Notes under the pieces: generated by a model
The model's database searches: none
Seen by the model: the letters and a program-made list of their open reading frames with translations, nothing else
What the model was told of the DNA's origin: nothing
Position numbers and translations under genes: made by a program
NCBI RefSeq assembly: GCF_004944975.1
Contig: NZ_SPQG01000003.1
Span: forward strand, 154,592 to 218,591
Source: Halorhabdus amylolytica
GTDB lineage: Archaea > Halobacteriota > Halobacteria > Halobacteriales > Haloarculaceae
Reading direction: 5' to 3'
DNA length: 64,000 nucleotides
Shown here: in pieces, positions 44,062 through 52,968 of the stretch
How the letters are laid out: each line of letters opens with the position of its first letter
Numbering within the stretch: position 1 is the stretch's first letter

Positions 44062-45120
44062 TCAGAGGACCCCGTGTGACTCCTGCACGTCGCGGTAGAG
44101 GTCGAGATACGCCTCCAGGATCTGACGGTGGTCGAAGCGAGCGAAGTCCTCGTCGATCGTGCGCCGCTCCAGATCGCCCGACTCGACGATCGCATCGGCC
44201 AATTCCTGGGGATCGGTGACGCGAAAACTCCGGCGGTGGTTCTCGATGAGTTCGTGGGCGCTGGACTCGGCCTGATACTCGACGATACCGACACAGCCCG
44301 CGGCGAGCGCTCGAAGCAACTCGCGGGCGAAGTACTCCCGATAGGCCGTCTGGACGAAGGTGTGGGCACCGCGATAGATGGCGATGCGCTCTTGCTGGCT
44401 GCATTCCCCGGCGAATGTGATGCGGTCGTCGATCCGGAGATCGGCGGCCTGTCGTTCGTAGTCGGGCCGGAGCGGCCCGTCACCGACGACTGTCACCGAC
44501 CAGTCCCGGCCGCGCAACTCCGCCAGCGCCAGCAGGAGGCTGTCGAGGTTGGCCGCCTCGTCGAGCGGATGGGCGAAGGCGACTTCGATCTCCTCGCCGG
44601 GTTCGGTATCCTCGATCAGCGAGAAGTCGATCCCGTCGGGGATCTCGTGGGACCGTTCGTCCGCGACGTCTCGCTCGCGGACCTGCGTCCTGACCATCTC
44701 CGAGGGCGTGACCACGGCGGTCGCTTCCCGGAGGAGGAGTCTCACAGTCCGTGAGTCGGCCAACTCCTCGTCGCCGTACCATTCGAGGACGAGCGGCGCG
44801 CGCGCGAGCGTCCCTCCGGAACTGGCTGCGAAGACGGCTCGCGGCGGACGGGGTCGGACGTGGATCACGTCCGGCCGGTAGCGAGCCAGCAGGACGGGGA
44901 GTCGTGCCGCGAAGGAAGTCGGTGCTGGCGAGACGGTCACGCCGTGATAGGTGACACCCTCGATCGTCCGTTTGTCGCGGTAGTCGTCCCACCAGGCCGC
45001 ACAGAAGACGGTGACATCGTGGCCCCGGTCGGCGAGCTGGTGGGCGAGGCGTTCCAGTCGTCGGTTTCCCTCGGTGTCCCGATGACGGGTCGTGGTCATC
45101 GACACGAAGGCGACCCGCAT
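44062..45120 (-). CDS. GT-B family glycosyltransferase (group 4)
   Basis: 352 residues from ATG 45120. The N-terminal domain starts VAFVSMTTTRHRDTEGNRRLERLAHQLADRGH, typical of GT4. The C-terminal nucleotide-sugar domain has VTVVGDGPLRPDYE near 225, ITFAGECSQQERIAIYRGA near 245 and FARELLRALAAGCVGIVEY, the E-x7-E-like region, near 275. It likely acts in surface glycan or glycolipid assembly. The closest functional neighbour on the same strand is EgsA of lipid synthesis, so a glycolipid role is possible but unproven. Confidence 0.85.
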   Translation of the reverse strand: MRVAFVSMTTTRHRDTEGNRRLERLAHQLADRGHDVTVFCAAWWDDYRDKRTIEGVTYHGVTVSPAPTSFAARLPVLLARYRPDVIHVRPRPPRAVFAASSGGTLARAPLVLEWYGDEELADSRTVRLLLREATAVVTPSEMVRTQVRERDVADERSHEIPDGIDFSLIEDTEPGEEIEVAFAHPLDEAANLDSLLLALAELRGRDWSVTVVGDGPLRPDYERQAADLRIDDRITFAGECSQQERIAIYRGAHTFVQTAYREYFARELLRALAAGCVGIVEYQAESSAHELIENHRRSFRVTDPQELADAIVESGDLERRTIDEDFARFDHRQILEAYLDLYRDVQESHGVL

Positions 45121-45266
45121 ACGTCCGCCGAGTAGGGCCGGTGGCAAAAAGCCCCCGTCTTCGGTGGCTTCATCTACACAGCGTTTCGAAACCGTACTCG
45201 ATTCAGCTGAACGACCGCCGTACGAAGTCGTCGGCCGCCGAAGACGGCTCGGTACCGGCCCCGGGT

Positions 45267-46325
45267 TCAGATCACGCCGGTGACCGCGGCTGCCTCGCGG
45301 GCGGCCGGTTCGTTCATTCCGTTGCCAAGTATCGTGTAGCGATCACGGATCTCGTGAGCGGTCGTCAACGCCTCGATCACCGTCGTTTCGTCGATCCCGA
45401 GTTCCGCGGCCGTCGTCGGCGCGCCGATGGCCCCAAGGGCGTCCCGGATGTCGCGCCACTCGCCGTTCTCCCCGCTGTGAAGGTATTCGACCATGATGGC
45501 CCCGACGCCGACCTGATGGCCGTGTAACGCCTGGCCGGGCACCAACCGGTCGAGCTGGTGAGAGAAGAGGTGTTCGGCGCCGGAGGCCGGTCGGGAGCTC
45601 CCGGCGATCGACATGGCAACCCCGGAGGAGACCAGGGCCTTCACGACCATCCATGCCGACTCTTCCAGCCCCTGTTTGATCGAACTCGCGTGCTCGACGA
45701 GGAGTTCGGCCGTCATCCGCGAGAGTGCGCCGCCGTATTCGGAGTAGGTGACGTCCTGTAGGCGGCGTGCGAGTTCCCAGTCCTTGACTGCCGTGTAATT
45801 CGAGATGATGTCGGCACAGCCGGCCGTGGTGAGACGCCAGGGGGCGTCGGCGATGATCCCCGTGTCGGCGACGACCGCCACCGGCGGGTTGGCGGCGACG
45901 CTGTGACGCGTGTCCTCTTCCGGGACCGATGCCCGGCCGCTGACGATCCCGTCGTGGCTGGCGGCCGTCGGGACCGAGACGAACCCGACGCCGAGTTCGT
46001 CGGCGGCCATCTTCGTGATGTCGATCGGCTTGCCGCCGCCGACGCCGATCAGATAATCCGCGTCTGCGTCCTCGGCCGCGTCGATCACCCGCTGGACCGC
46101 CTCGAAACTCGCCTCGTCGACGAGCGTCTCGGCCGGATCGTGACCCCAGTTCTCGAACTGTTCGCGAACGGCGTTGCCCGCCACCTCTCTGGGGATCTCG
46201 CCGGTCACGATCAGCGGCCGGCCGGTGAGGTGGAGTTCTTCGACGGCGGCGACGGTCTCGTCGAGGACGTTGTGGCCCACCAGCACGTTCCGGGGCAACC
46301 GGATCCACGTCGACTTCTCGAACAT
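45267..46325 (-). CDS. egsA: sn-glycerol-1-phosphate dehydrogenase
   Basis: 352 residues from ATG 46325. EgsA makes glycerol-1-phosphate, the backbone of archaeal lipids. The NAD(P) motif is GVGGGKPIDITKMAADEL, and zinc ligands are in SHDGIVSGRAS, EHLFSHQLDR and LHGHQVGVGAIM. The upstream frame to 46469 is not family-like. It is a core archaeal gene and confirms the domain of origin. It is divergent from the CGCGG-motif gene. Confidence 0.94.
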   Translation of the reverse strand: MFEKSTWIRLPRNVLVGHNVLDETVAAVEELHLTGRPLIVTGEIPREVAGNAVREQFENWGHDPAETLVDEASFEAVQRVIDAAEDADADYLIGVGGGKPIDITKMAADELGVGFVSVPTAASHDGIVSGRASVPEEDTRHSVAANPPVAVVADTGIIADAPWRLTTAGCADIISNYTAVKDWELARRLQDVTYSEYGGALSRMTAELLVEHASSIKQGLEESAWMVVKALVSSGVAMSIAGSSRPASGAEHLFSHQLDRLVPGQALHGHQVGVGAIMVEYLHSGENGEWRDIRDALGAIGAPTTAAELGIDETTVIEALTTAHEIRDRYTILGNGMNEPAAREAAAVTGVI

Positions 46326-46424
46326 GTCCCGACACTCGCCGCCGCCGTTCATAATCCTTTCCGGCAGCCAAACCCGGACCCCTCTGTCAAAGCGTTCTGT
46401 CTTTCCGACCCACATTTCCGGAGC

Positions 46425-46436
46425 CGAACCGGTTCG
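46425..46436 (+). promoter_or_regulatory. CGAA-N4-TTCG palindrome before the CGCGG gene
   Basis: CGAACCGGTTCG is a perfect 12-bp palindrome, 38-49 bp before the ATG at 46474. Sequences of this form are what I recall being reported as the site for NarO-type regulators of haloarchaeal denitrification genes. No clear TATA box follows, so the start point is uncertain. Confidence 0.45.
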
Positions 46437-46473
46437 CCGACACGCTTTCCGGTGGGAGCGCCCGATCATCGGT

Positions 46474-46782
46474 ATGATCGACGCGGAAAGCGCTGACGCC
46501 GAGTCCCGGCCGGTTGCGGATACCGTTCACGAGAACTCGTGGTCGGCGAACCTCGAACTGGAGGCACACGCCGACGATCGCGACCGGATCGTCGAGGACG
46601 CGCTCTCGGCGATCGAACACACTGCATCCGGGTATCACGTCAACCTCGTCACCCACGCCACCCACGGTCATCCGGAAACCTATCTCTATGACGTCCTCGA
46701 ACGAGAGTACGACGACCTGACGTGGGAGTACGTTTCTCAGTGTGGCTGTGGAGGACACGTTCTCCGGGTTCACATCCCCTGA
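46474..46782 (+). CDS. CGCGG-motif small protein (putative radical SAM-modified peptide family)
   Basis: 102 residues. The C-terminus has WEYVSQCGCGGHVLRVHIP, a motif I recall from a haloarchaeal family annotated as CGCGG putative rSAM-modified RiPP. The body, with HPETYLYDVLEREYDDLTWEYV, resembles the end of DUF2249 proteins encoded 0.4 and 1.5 kb downstream (PLYDVLET). It may thus be a DUF2249/TusA-like fold with a Cys-Gly insertion. It heads a cluster with DUF2249, MOSC, peroxiredoxin and nitric oxide reductase genes. Modification is not shown; the only radical SAM/SPASM enzyme in the window is at 59830. Confidence 0.72.
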   Translation: MIDAESADAESRPVADTVHENSWSANLELEAHADDRDRIVEDALSAIEHTASGYHVNLVTHATHGHPETYLYDVLEREYDDLTWEYVSQCGCGGHVLRVHIP

Positions 46783-46846
46783 CTGACGCGTCACGCGCGA
46801 CGTCTCGATCCGACCAGACGACGGCCAGCCCGAACCGATCTGGAGG

Positions 46847-46858
46847 CGAACGAGTTCG
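46847..46858 (+). promoter_or_regulatory. CGAA-N4-TTCG palindrome before the first DUF2249 gene
   Basis: CGAACGAGTTCG matches the CGAA-N4-TTCG form exactly and lies 8 bp before ATG 46866 and 38 bp before ATG 46896. If it is an operator, the start at 46896 is more likely. The half sites are also frequent in coding DNA of this composition, so chance is possible. Confidence 0.35.
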
Positions 46859-46895
46859 GGACAGGATGAATACAGGGCACAGACCAAACGAGGCC

Positions 46896-47129
46896 ATGGA
46901 GAAACAGGCCGAGGCGTACGAATCGACGCTCGACGCACGGGAGATCGACGGCGAACCGTTCGGCGACATCATGTCCGCACTCGAAGAACTTTCCGCCGAC
47001 GGATCGTTACTGCTGATCAATAGTTTCGAACCCGAACCGCTGTACGACGTCCTCGAGACGCGTGGATTCACCCACGAGACCGAACAAATCAGTCCCGAGG
47101 AGTACCACGTCGAGATCCGGCGGACCTGA
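46896..47129 (+). CDS. DUF2249 domain protein
   Basis: 77 residues from ATG 46896; ATG 46866 gives ten more. The domain core STLDAREIDGEPFGDIMSALEEL, then LLLINSFEPEPLYDVLETRG, is typical of DUF2249, a TusA-like fold found in many denitrification and NO-related clusters. The protein has no Cys, unlike sulfur-carrying TusA. The role is unknown; its location next to the CGCGG gene, MOSC and norB supports a link to nitrogen oxide respiration or cofactor handling. Confidence 0.78.
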   Translation: MEKQAEAYESTLDAREIDGEPFGDIMSALEELSADGSLLLINSFEPEPLYDVLETRGFTHETEQISPEEYHVEIRRT

Positions 47130-47174
47130 CCGAACCGTCGAAGGGTTTCTGAGGGGACGGGACCGACTGCACCT

Positions 47175-47951
47175 ATGGCCACGATCGAACGACTCTGCGT
47201 GTATCCGCTGAAGGGTCTCGACGGCATTGACGTTGTGAGTGTCCGCGTTCTCGACGGCGGCACATTCGAACACGACCGTGAGTTCGCCCTCTTCGACGCC
47301 GACGGTGACGTGCTCAACGGCAAGCGGACCGATCGGGTCCACGAGTTGGATACCGACTTCGATCCGGAAGATGGCGTGTTGACAGTCGAGCCACCGGACG
47401 GCGACAGGACAGTGTTCGACCTCGACGCGGAGTCGGACCGTCGGCGGGCGGAGACGTGGTTCGGCGAGTTCTTCGGGAAGAATCTGCGATTACGTCGGGA
47501 CGAGTCCCTCGGGTTCGTCGACCGCCGGGAGATGGGGCCGTCGGTCGTCAGCACGGCGACGCTTTCGGAAGTCGCGTCGTGGTTCGACGAACTGACTGTC
47601 GACGGCGTCCGTCGACGCATCCGGGCGAACGTCGAGGTCTCGGGTGTGCCTGCGTTCTGGGAGGATCGTTTCGTCGGCGAAGGTGCCCCAGCCTTCGAGG
47701 TTGACGGCGTCCGCTTCGAGGGCGTGACCCCTTGCGGGCGGTGTGTCGTTCCGGAGCGCGATCCTGACACCGGTGAACCGACGCCGGAGTTCCGCGAGCG
47801 GTTCGTCGAGATGCGCGAGAAGACGTTCCCTGAATGGGCCGAGGAGGGGGCGTTCGATCACTACTACACGGTGATGCTCATCGCGTCGATCCCGGAGTCC
47901 GACAGAGGACGGGAGGTCGTAGATGGCGATCCCGTCGAGGTCGTCGAGTGA
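47175..47951 (+). CDS. MOSC domain protein (mARC/YcbX-like)
   Basis: 258 residues. The N-terminal MOSC beta-barrel domain opens IERLCVYPLKGLDGIDVVSV, and the MOSC domain carries GVTPCGRCVVPERDPDTGEPTPE near 190, with the conserved Cys that binds molybdenum cofactor in mARC relatives. Such proteins act as molybdenum-cofactor enzymes or carriers, for example reducing N-hydroxylated compounds. The start at 47175 is preceded by CGAAGGGTTTCT, one base off the palindrome seen at neighbouring genes. It fits a region with molybdenum-linked respiration. Confidence 0.88.
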   Translation: MATIERLCVYPLKGLDGIDVVSVRVLDGGTFEHDREFALFDADGDVLNGKRTDRVHELDTDFDPEDGVLTVEPPDGDRTVFDLDAESDRRRAETWFGEFFGKNLRLRRDESLGFVDRREMGPSVVSTATLSEVASWFDELTVDGVRRRIRANVEVSGVPAFWEDRFVGEGAPAFEVDGVRFEGVTPCGRCVVPERDPDTGEPTPEFRERFVEMREKTFPEWAEEGAFDHYYTVMLIASIPESDRGREVVDGDPVEVVE

Positions 47952-47970
47952 CCCCGAGCAATTGATTGGG

Positions 47971-47982
47971 AGAACATATTCG
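47971..47982 (+). promoter_or_regulatory. near-match to the CGAA-N4-TTCG site before the second DUF2249 gene
   Basis: AGAACATATTCG matches 7 of 8 fixed positions of the palindrome and lies about 40 bp before ATG 48021. It is flanked by a short direct repeat GGGAGAAC. Confidence 0.3.
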
Positions 47983-48020
47983 GGAGAACCTCTTCACAGG
48001 CATATCCCTGACCGACAGAT

Positions 48021-48254
48021 ATGCCAGCAACGACACTGGATCTCAGGGACGTCCCGCCACCGGAACGCCATCCGAAGATTCACGACGCCTTCGAGGACCT
48101 GGAAAGCGGCGAAGCGCTCGAAATTGTCAACGACCACGAACCCAAACCGCTGTTCTACGAGTTCCAGGCGGAAGTCGAGTCCTTCGACGCTGACAACTAT
48201 GACGTCGAACGCCGCGGCGACGGCGAATTCGTCGCGACGCTACCCAAAACGTAG
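48021..48254 (+). CDS. DUF2249 domain protein
   Basis: 77 residues, a typical DUF2249 domain: TTLDLRDVPPPERHPKIHDAFEDLESGEALEIVNDHEPKPLFYEF. Homologues lie beside nitrite and NO reductase genes and hemerythrin-like proteins in haloarchaea. No cysteine. Paralogous to the one at 46896. Role unknown; it may shuttle a cofactor or act as a chaperone for respiratory enzymes. Confidence 0.82.
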   Translation: MPATTLDLRDVPPPERHPKIHDAFEDLESGEALEIVNDHEPKPLFYEFQAEVESFDADNYDVERRGDGEFVATLPKT

Positions 48255-48539
48255 CGGCCCCGTTTTTGATACGGCAGACCCTGAGCCGAGGCATGTGAAT
48301 GGAGGCGCGCCCGCGCCATCGTGATAGTCAATCATACCGAACGTATCGGCAATGTGTGACGTGCGTCCGGATCGTCAGGTTGACGCCGGCGACCCTCCCC
48401 CTTGCCCGGCGCTCCGTCGGCCGTCCTAACGTAGGTTTCACGACTCCGGCACGGGCCCGCAAGGTCACGGAGGGATGTGGCGACGAAGCGTATATTCGGC
48501 CGAAGGTTTAGAGGGATCGCGATCCTGTAACTATCCGGT

Positions 48540-49016
48540 ATGGTATCTTCAGGCGACACCGCACCGACGTTCGAAGCGACGTACAGGGGCAGCGATCACG
48601 AGACGTTCGATCTGGCGGAGCATCTCGGGGACGGCCCTGTCGTCCTGGCGTTCTTCCCGGGCGCGTTCACCCCGCCGTGTTCGAACGAGATGGTCGCACT
48701 CCAGGATCACTACGACCGTTTCGAGGAGGCAGGGGCGACACTGTTCGGCATCAGCGCGGACTCCGCGTTCTCTCAGGGCGCGTTCGCCGAGGAATACGAC
48801 CTCGAATTCGACCTCGTCAGCGACATGGCCGGTGACGCAATCGAGGCCTACGGTCTCTCGATCGACATCCCCGAGCTCGGACTCCACGGGATCGCGAACC
48901 GTGCCGTCTTCGTCCTCGACGACGAGGGCGTCGTCACCTACGCGTGGGTGGCTGACGATCCGACGAACGAACCCGACTACGACGAACTTCTCGACGCCGT
49001 CGAAGCTGCGGCGTAA
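48540..49016 (+). CDS. peroxiredoxin (AhpC/TSA family)
   Basis: 158 residues. The thioredoxin fold and peroxidatic Cys are visible in PGAFTPPCSNEM near residue 50; the usual TxxC context is present, with Pro-Pro before the Cys. There is no obvious resolving Cys elsewhere, so it would be a 1-Cys or partner-dependent enzyme. It removes peroxide or peroxynitrite, which suits the adjacent NO reductase. An AT-rich TATA-like element (about 48488-48510) precedes it. Confidence 0.87.
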   Translation: MVSSGDTAPTFEATYRGSDHETFDLAEHLGDGPVVLAFFPGAFTPPCSNEMVALQDHYDRFEEAGATLFGISADSAFSQGAFAEEYDLEFDLVSDMAGDAIEAYGLSIDIPELGLHGIANRAVFVLDDEGVVTYAWVADDPTNEPDYDELLDAVEAAA

Positions 49017-49105
49017 GGTTGCCGGCAACGGATCGTCGAGTAATCCCAGTGGCCGAATGAACCGGTCCGGGATGCCCTCGTAGCGAGTACTGCTCTCGGT
49101 GTTTT

Positions 49106-51388
49106 TCAGTCGTCGCTCAGGACCCCTTCCGCGACGGCCATGTCCTCGACGTCGGGATCATCGGATGACTTCCGGAGGACGAACCGTTTGCGGAGAAGGT
49201 CGGCCGCGTAGATCACTGTTCCGAGGATGATGAGCGTGTCACCGGGCAGGCGCGCCCAGAACAGGTTCTGGATCAGTGGCTGGTTGTAGAACGCAAGACT
49301 TCGTCCGGCGGCGTACGTTCCAGTGAAGATTTCCTCAAGCTGAATAAATCCGACTGGCAGGACCGAGACGAACACCATCAGCGCCAGTCCAATGTTCCAG
49401 CACCAGAAGGCCGCTCGTAACCACGAGCCGTCCCAGCGCTCCGGTTCGATCGACAGCTGGAGCATGTACGTGACCATCCCCAGCGCGAGGAGCCCGAACG
49501 CGCCGAACATTGCGGCGTGAGCGTGGCCGACCGTGAGGTACGTACCGTGTTCGTAGTAATTGATCAGCGGGAGGTTGATGAAGAAGCCCAGCACGCCGGC
49601 CCCGACGAAGTTCCAGACGCCGCTGGCGACAATGAACGTGAACGGGAGTTTGTACGGGAATGCGGCGGTGTCCATCGCCCGGTACTGGCCCAGGGCTTCA
49701 TAGAGGATGAACACCAGCGGGATGAGTTCCAGCGTCGAGAAGACGCTCCCGATGGGTACCCACAGGTCGGGCATGCCGATCCACCAGTAGTGATGGGAGA
49801 CCCCGATGACGCCGGTGCCCATCACCAGCAGCGCCTGCAGCATGACGGCCTTCTCCGCGCTGCGTCGATCGAGGAGATTCATCGACACCAGCGTCAGGCC
49901 GATGATGGCGACGATGAAGAACTCGAAGGCACCCTCGACCCACATATGGACGACCCACCAGCGCCAGAACTCCGTGACGGCGATGTTGGTCGTGGGTGTG
50001 AACATGAACCCGGCGGTGAACAGCAGCGCGATCGACCCGCCGGCATAGAGGATCATATGGCCCAACCCGTAGATCGGTTCCCGGTCGAGCAGCGGCTTCA
50101 GCCCACGGACCGAGAGCGCGGCCCACAGCAGGAAGCCCGCGAGCAGGCCGACCTGCCAGAGCTTGCCGACTTCCAGATATTCCAGGCCCTCGTTGCCGAT
50201 GAGCCACCACAGCGCGCCGTCGAGGTAGCCGTTCGCGCCGAGCCAGATGCCGCCCATCCCGCCGACAACGACCACCACGAGCGCCCCGAGCAACGCGTTG
50301 ACGTAGGTGGACTGTCGCTTGGGTTCGTGGCCGGTCAGTAGCGGCGGGAGGAACAGTCCCGCTCCGAGCCAGGTCGTGGCGATCCAGAGGATCCCGAGGT
50401 CGATGTGCCAGGTCTTGGCGATAGCGAAGGGCAAGATCTGCAGAATGGACACCCCGGCTATCTGCTCGATACCGAAGAAACCGGCCCGCTCGATGTAAAA
50501 GTGCGCCAACAGGCCGCCGAGTAACACCTGTGCCAGGAAGAGACCGGCCGCGATCGGGACGAACCGCAACGCGGCCCGCTGACTCGGGAAGATCTCGATG
50601 TCACTCGGTTTCGGGACGGAGATCCCCTCGGCGGACGGTTCGGGGAGGCTGACGGATTTGTACAGCCAGATCGCAAAGCCGGCCCCGGCGACCAGCAGGA
50701 TCATGGCGATGACACTCCAGGTCATCGCCGATCCCGTCGCGTCGTTGCCGGCACCGGGCTGGTAGGGCCACTCGTTGGTGTAGGAGTGGTCACCGCCGGG
50801 CCGATCCGTGTGAGAGAACCACGCCGTCCACATGGCGAAGTCCGCGAAGTCCCGTGCGTCCTCTGGGGACTCGATCATGCCTTCAGGCACGCCGCGCTCG
50901 TGACTGCCCTCGTGGTAGCGCTCGACGTACTCCTCACGCACCTGCTCGTGCGCGTAGAGTTCCGCCGCGGAGTACTCGATGTCGCCCCCGCCGTAGCCCT
51001 CGCTCATGTCCTGCTCGACGACGTCATTGATCGCCGCCTGGCGCTCGGAGGGCAACGACTCGTAGGCCATCCCGTAGCGCTCCTCGGCGTAGTAACCCCG
51101 CATATACTGGGTCTTTAAGTTGAGGGAATCAGCCGTGTAATCGGGGCCGTAATAGGCGCCGTTGCCGAGGATCGATCCGTGGTTCATCAGGCCGTTCTGC
51201 TGGAATTGTGCCTTGCCGTCCTGGATCTGTTGATCGGTAACGACGGTCTCGCCGTCGGGGCCGACGATCTGTTCGGGAATCGGCGGGGCTTCCTGGTACG
51301 CCAGCCAGGCACCTGCCCCCATCACGACGAGGTTGAAGACGAACGCGACCGCGATGACTTTCGCGATCGTTTTGCGTGTGAGTTGCAT
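49106..51388 (-). CDS. norB: quinol-dependent nitric oxide reductase (qNOR)
   Basis: 760 residues. The N-terminus has a membrane anchor and a large extracellular domain (KAQFQQNGLMNHGSILGNGAYYGPDYTADSL), the fused NorC-like part of qNOR. The C-terminal 12-helix NorB domain carries the heme b and heme b3-Fe ligands, for example HIDLGILWIATTWLGAG, WWVVHMWVEGAFEFF and HAHAAMFGAFG. It reduces NO to nitrous oxide with quinol electrons. Start at 51388 matches the family. The gene stands alone but lies in a cluster with DUF2249 and peroxiredoxin genes, which supports NO detoxification or denitrification. Confidence 0.94.
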   Translation of the reverse strand: MQLTRKTIAKVIAVAFVFNLVVMGAGAWLAYQEAPPIPEQIVGPDGETVVTDQQIQDGKAQFQQNGLMNHGSILGNGAYYGPDYTADSLNLKTQYMRGYYAEERYGMAYESLPSERQAAINDVVEQDMSEGYGGGDIEYSAAELYAHEQVREEYVERYHEGSHERGVPEGMIESPEDARDFADFAMWTAWFSHTDRPGGDHSYTNEWPYQPGAGNDATGSAMTWSVIAMILLVAGAGFAIWLYKSVSLPEPSAEGISVPKPSDIEIFPSQRAALRFVPIAAGLFLAQVLLGGLLAHFYIERAGFFGIEQIAGVSILQILPFAIAKTWHIDLGILWIATTWLGAGLFLPPLLTGHEPKRQSTYVNALLGALVVVVVGGMGGIWLGANGYLDGALWWLIGNEGLEYLEVGKLWQVGLLAGFLLWAALSVRGLKPLLDREPIYGLGHMILYAGGSIALLFTAGFMFTPTTNIAVTEFWRWWVVHMWVEGAFEFFIVAIIGLTLVSMNLLDRRSAEKAVMLQALLVMGTGVIGVSHHYWWIGMPDLWVPIGSVFSTLELIPLVFILYEALGQYRAMDTAAFPYKLPFTFIVASGVWNFVGAGVLGFFINLPLINYYEHGTYLTVGHAHAAMFGAFGLLALGMVTYMLQLSIEPERWDGSWLRAAFWCWNIGLALMVFVSVLPVGFIQLEEIFTGTYAAGRSLAFYNQPLIQNLFWARLPGDTLIILGTVIYAADLLRKRFVLRKSSDDPDVEDMAVAEGVLSDD

Positions 51389-51454
51389 GCGAACTGGTGT
51401 TCTGAAACGCCAGTATTCGACTATCCGGACGATTCTCAGACGGTGGGTATGGGT

Positions 51455-51518
51455 GGGAAGATATTCCCGCGGTAGTTTTTAAGCCAGCCAAAAAAGTATC
51501 CTTCTGAGAACCATTTCG
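51455..51518 (-). promoter_or_regulatory. norB promoter: TATA box with flanking inverted repeats
   Basis: On the minus strand, a TATA box lies at 51475-51483. A near-match to CGAA-N4-TTCG (AGAACCATTTCG, 51507-51518) sits about 32 bp upstream, where an activator would bind. A second inverted repeat, GGGAA-N4-TTCCC (51455-51468), lies just downstream, near the transcription start. Together they suggest oxygen- or NO-dependent control. Confidence 0.45.
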
Positions 51519-51670
51519 AGCCGACTGGATAGTTCTCGACCGCCCAACCCACTTTGGGTGAAACCGATCGCTCTGACCTGGCCGCGAAACGGATCTATTC
51601 GGGAATGGGAATCCATTTTGGCCGCTCGTCTGTGTTGGGTTGGCGTCGAGTCGAGAGTGCACCGCCGGTC

Positions 51671-52255
51671 TTACTGCTCAAAGGAGAGCACTCGGCCACC
51701 AATGTCAGTTTGAGCCAGCGCATAGACGAGCAGCGAGAGAACCACCGTAGCCCCCACGGCGATCACGACCCGGGCGATGACGATCTCGATCCCGAAGAAC
51801 GCGAGTCCAAAGGGCACACGACCGAGCCCAATCAGACTATACCCGATCAACATCATCAGCATCGCGGGATAGCTTGCGCCACGATCGGCAACGCCCCGGA
51901 TGATCGGGTACGTGGCGTAGGGACCACCCGGGAGAAGGCCGCCGATCAACCCGGACAGGATCACGCCACGCGCTCCTGCGCCGTCACCGATCAACCCGGC
52001 GAGTGCATCCCTGGGAAGGAGCGTCTCTATCGCACTGGCGATAAGCAGCGACGCGAGGATGAGCGTAAACATCTGCACGAAAGTCCCGACCCCCGAGACG
52101 GCGCTTGCCTGTGCAGTGGCAGGGTCGCTGAGTGCGAGCCAGGCGTAGACGACGATCGCACCGATCACGACGATACGCTGGCCCCACTGTCGGCCGAAGA
52201 CGAGATCGATCACGCCAAAGAGATCCGTGCCGTCGATCCATTCTCGAAGACTCAT
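51671..52255 (-). CDS. permease-like half protein (DUF318-like), second of pair
   Basis: 194 residues with about five membrane helices. It contains LIASAIETLLPRDALAGLIGDGAG and the conserved GGLLPGGPYATYPIIRG, shared with the upstream gene, and matches the repeat unit of DUF318/YraQ permeases. It is translationally coupled with its paralogue (ATGA at 52252-52255), so the two probably form a heterodimer that mimics a full-length permease. Substrate unknown. It lies upstream of norB on the same strand. Confidence 0.72.
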   Translation of the reverse strand: MSLREWIDGTDLFGVIDLVFGRQWGQRIVVIGAIVVYAWLALSDPATAQASAVSGVGTFVQMFTLILASLLIASAIETLLPRDALAGLIGDGAGARGVILSGLIGGLLPGGPYATYPIIRGVADRGASYPAMLMMLIGYSLIGLGRVPFGLAFFGIEIVIARVVIAVGATVVLSLLVYALAQTDIGGRVLSFEQ

Positions 52256-52770
52256 ACGGCGAGATACACCCCCGCAGCGATCATCACAGTGGCCGGCACG
52301 GCGATTCCGAGCCTGAGCGCGACCGTCTTCGTGTCGAAGAACACGAGGCCGTACGGGACCCGTCCAATGCCGATCATCCCGTAGCCGATCAACAGTGCGA
52401 GAACGGCGGCGATCCCGGCACCCGCCGCCTGGACGCCGCTCACGATCGGGTAGACTGCGTAGGGACCGCCCGGGAGACCACCGCCGACCACGCCAGCGAC
52501 GATCGCCCCACCGACGCCCGCTGTGTCACCGAGGATCTGCTGGACCGTCTCGGCCGGGATCAACGCTCCGATCGCCGACGCTAGCAACAGGGCGGCGAGG
52601 ATGAGTGTGAACATCCGAGCGAACAGTTTCAGTCCGTTCTTGATCGCTTCGATCGCATCGGTCGGGCGTTTCACAAACAGGTAGAGGTACATGGTTACTG
52701 CACCGAGGACGACCGCACGCTGTCCGGGACCGCTACCGAGCAGCAGATCCAGTGTTGACGCCATTGTCAT
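52252..52770 (-). CDS. permease-like half protein (DUF318-like), first of pair
   Basis: 172 residues from ATG 52770; ATG 52764 is also possible. About five membrane helices, with ALLLASAIGALIPAETVQQILGD and GGGLPGGPYAVYPIVSG, the same repeat unit as the next gene. Identical positions in the two (the PGGPYA-YPI segment) show that they are paralogues. A pair of half-permeases fits a transporter assembled from two chains. The closest known families export metals or organic arsenic, but nothing here fixes the substrate. Confidence 0.72.
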   Translation of the reverse strand: MTMASTLDLLLGSGPGQRAVVLGAVTMYLYLFVKRPTDAIEAIKNGLKLFARMFTLILAALLLASAIGALIPAETVQQILGDTAGVGGAIVAGVVGGGLPGGPYAVYPIVSGVQAAGAGIAAVLALLIGYGMIGIGRVPYGLVFFDTKTVALRLGIAVPATVMIAAGVYLAV

Positions 52771-52968
52771 GCCGTACGACGAGTGCCGGATAAAACGACA
52801 CGATATGCTGGTCGCTCCGCTCTCGAAAGCAGGAGACACCATAGCGAACGTCCGGACCTGCCAGTTGAGTCCGGCGTTCGAGGATATCTGCCGACTGGAG
52901 CGCCGAGTTTTTCAGAGGTATACAAAAGGGGAAAGATATTTTGGTCGGACACCCACCAAATCGTCCCG

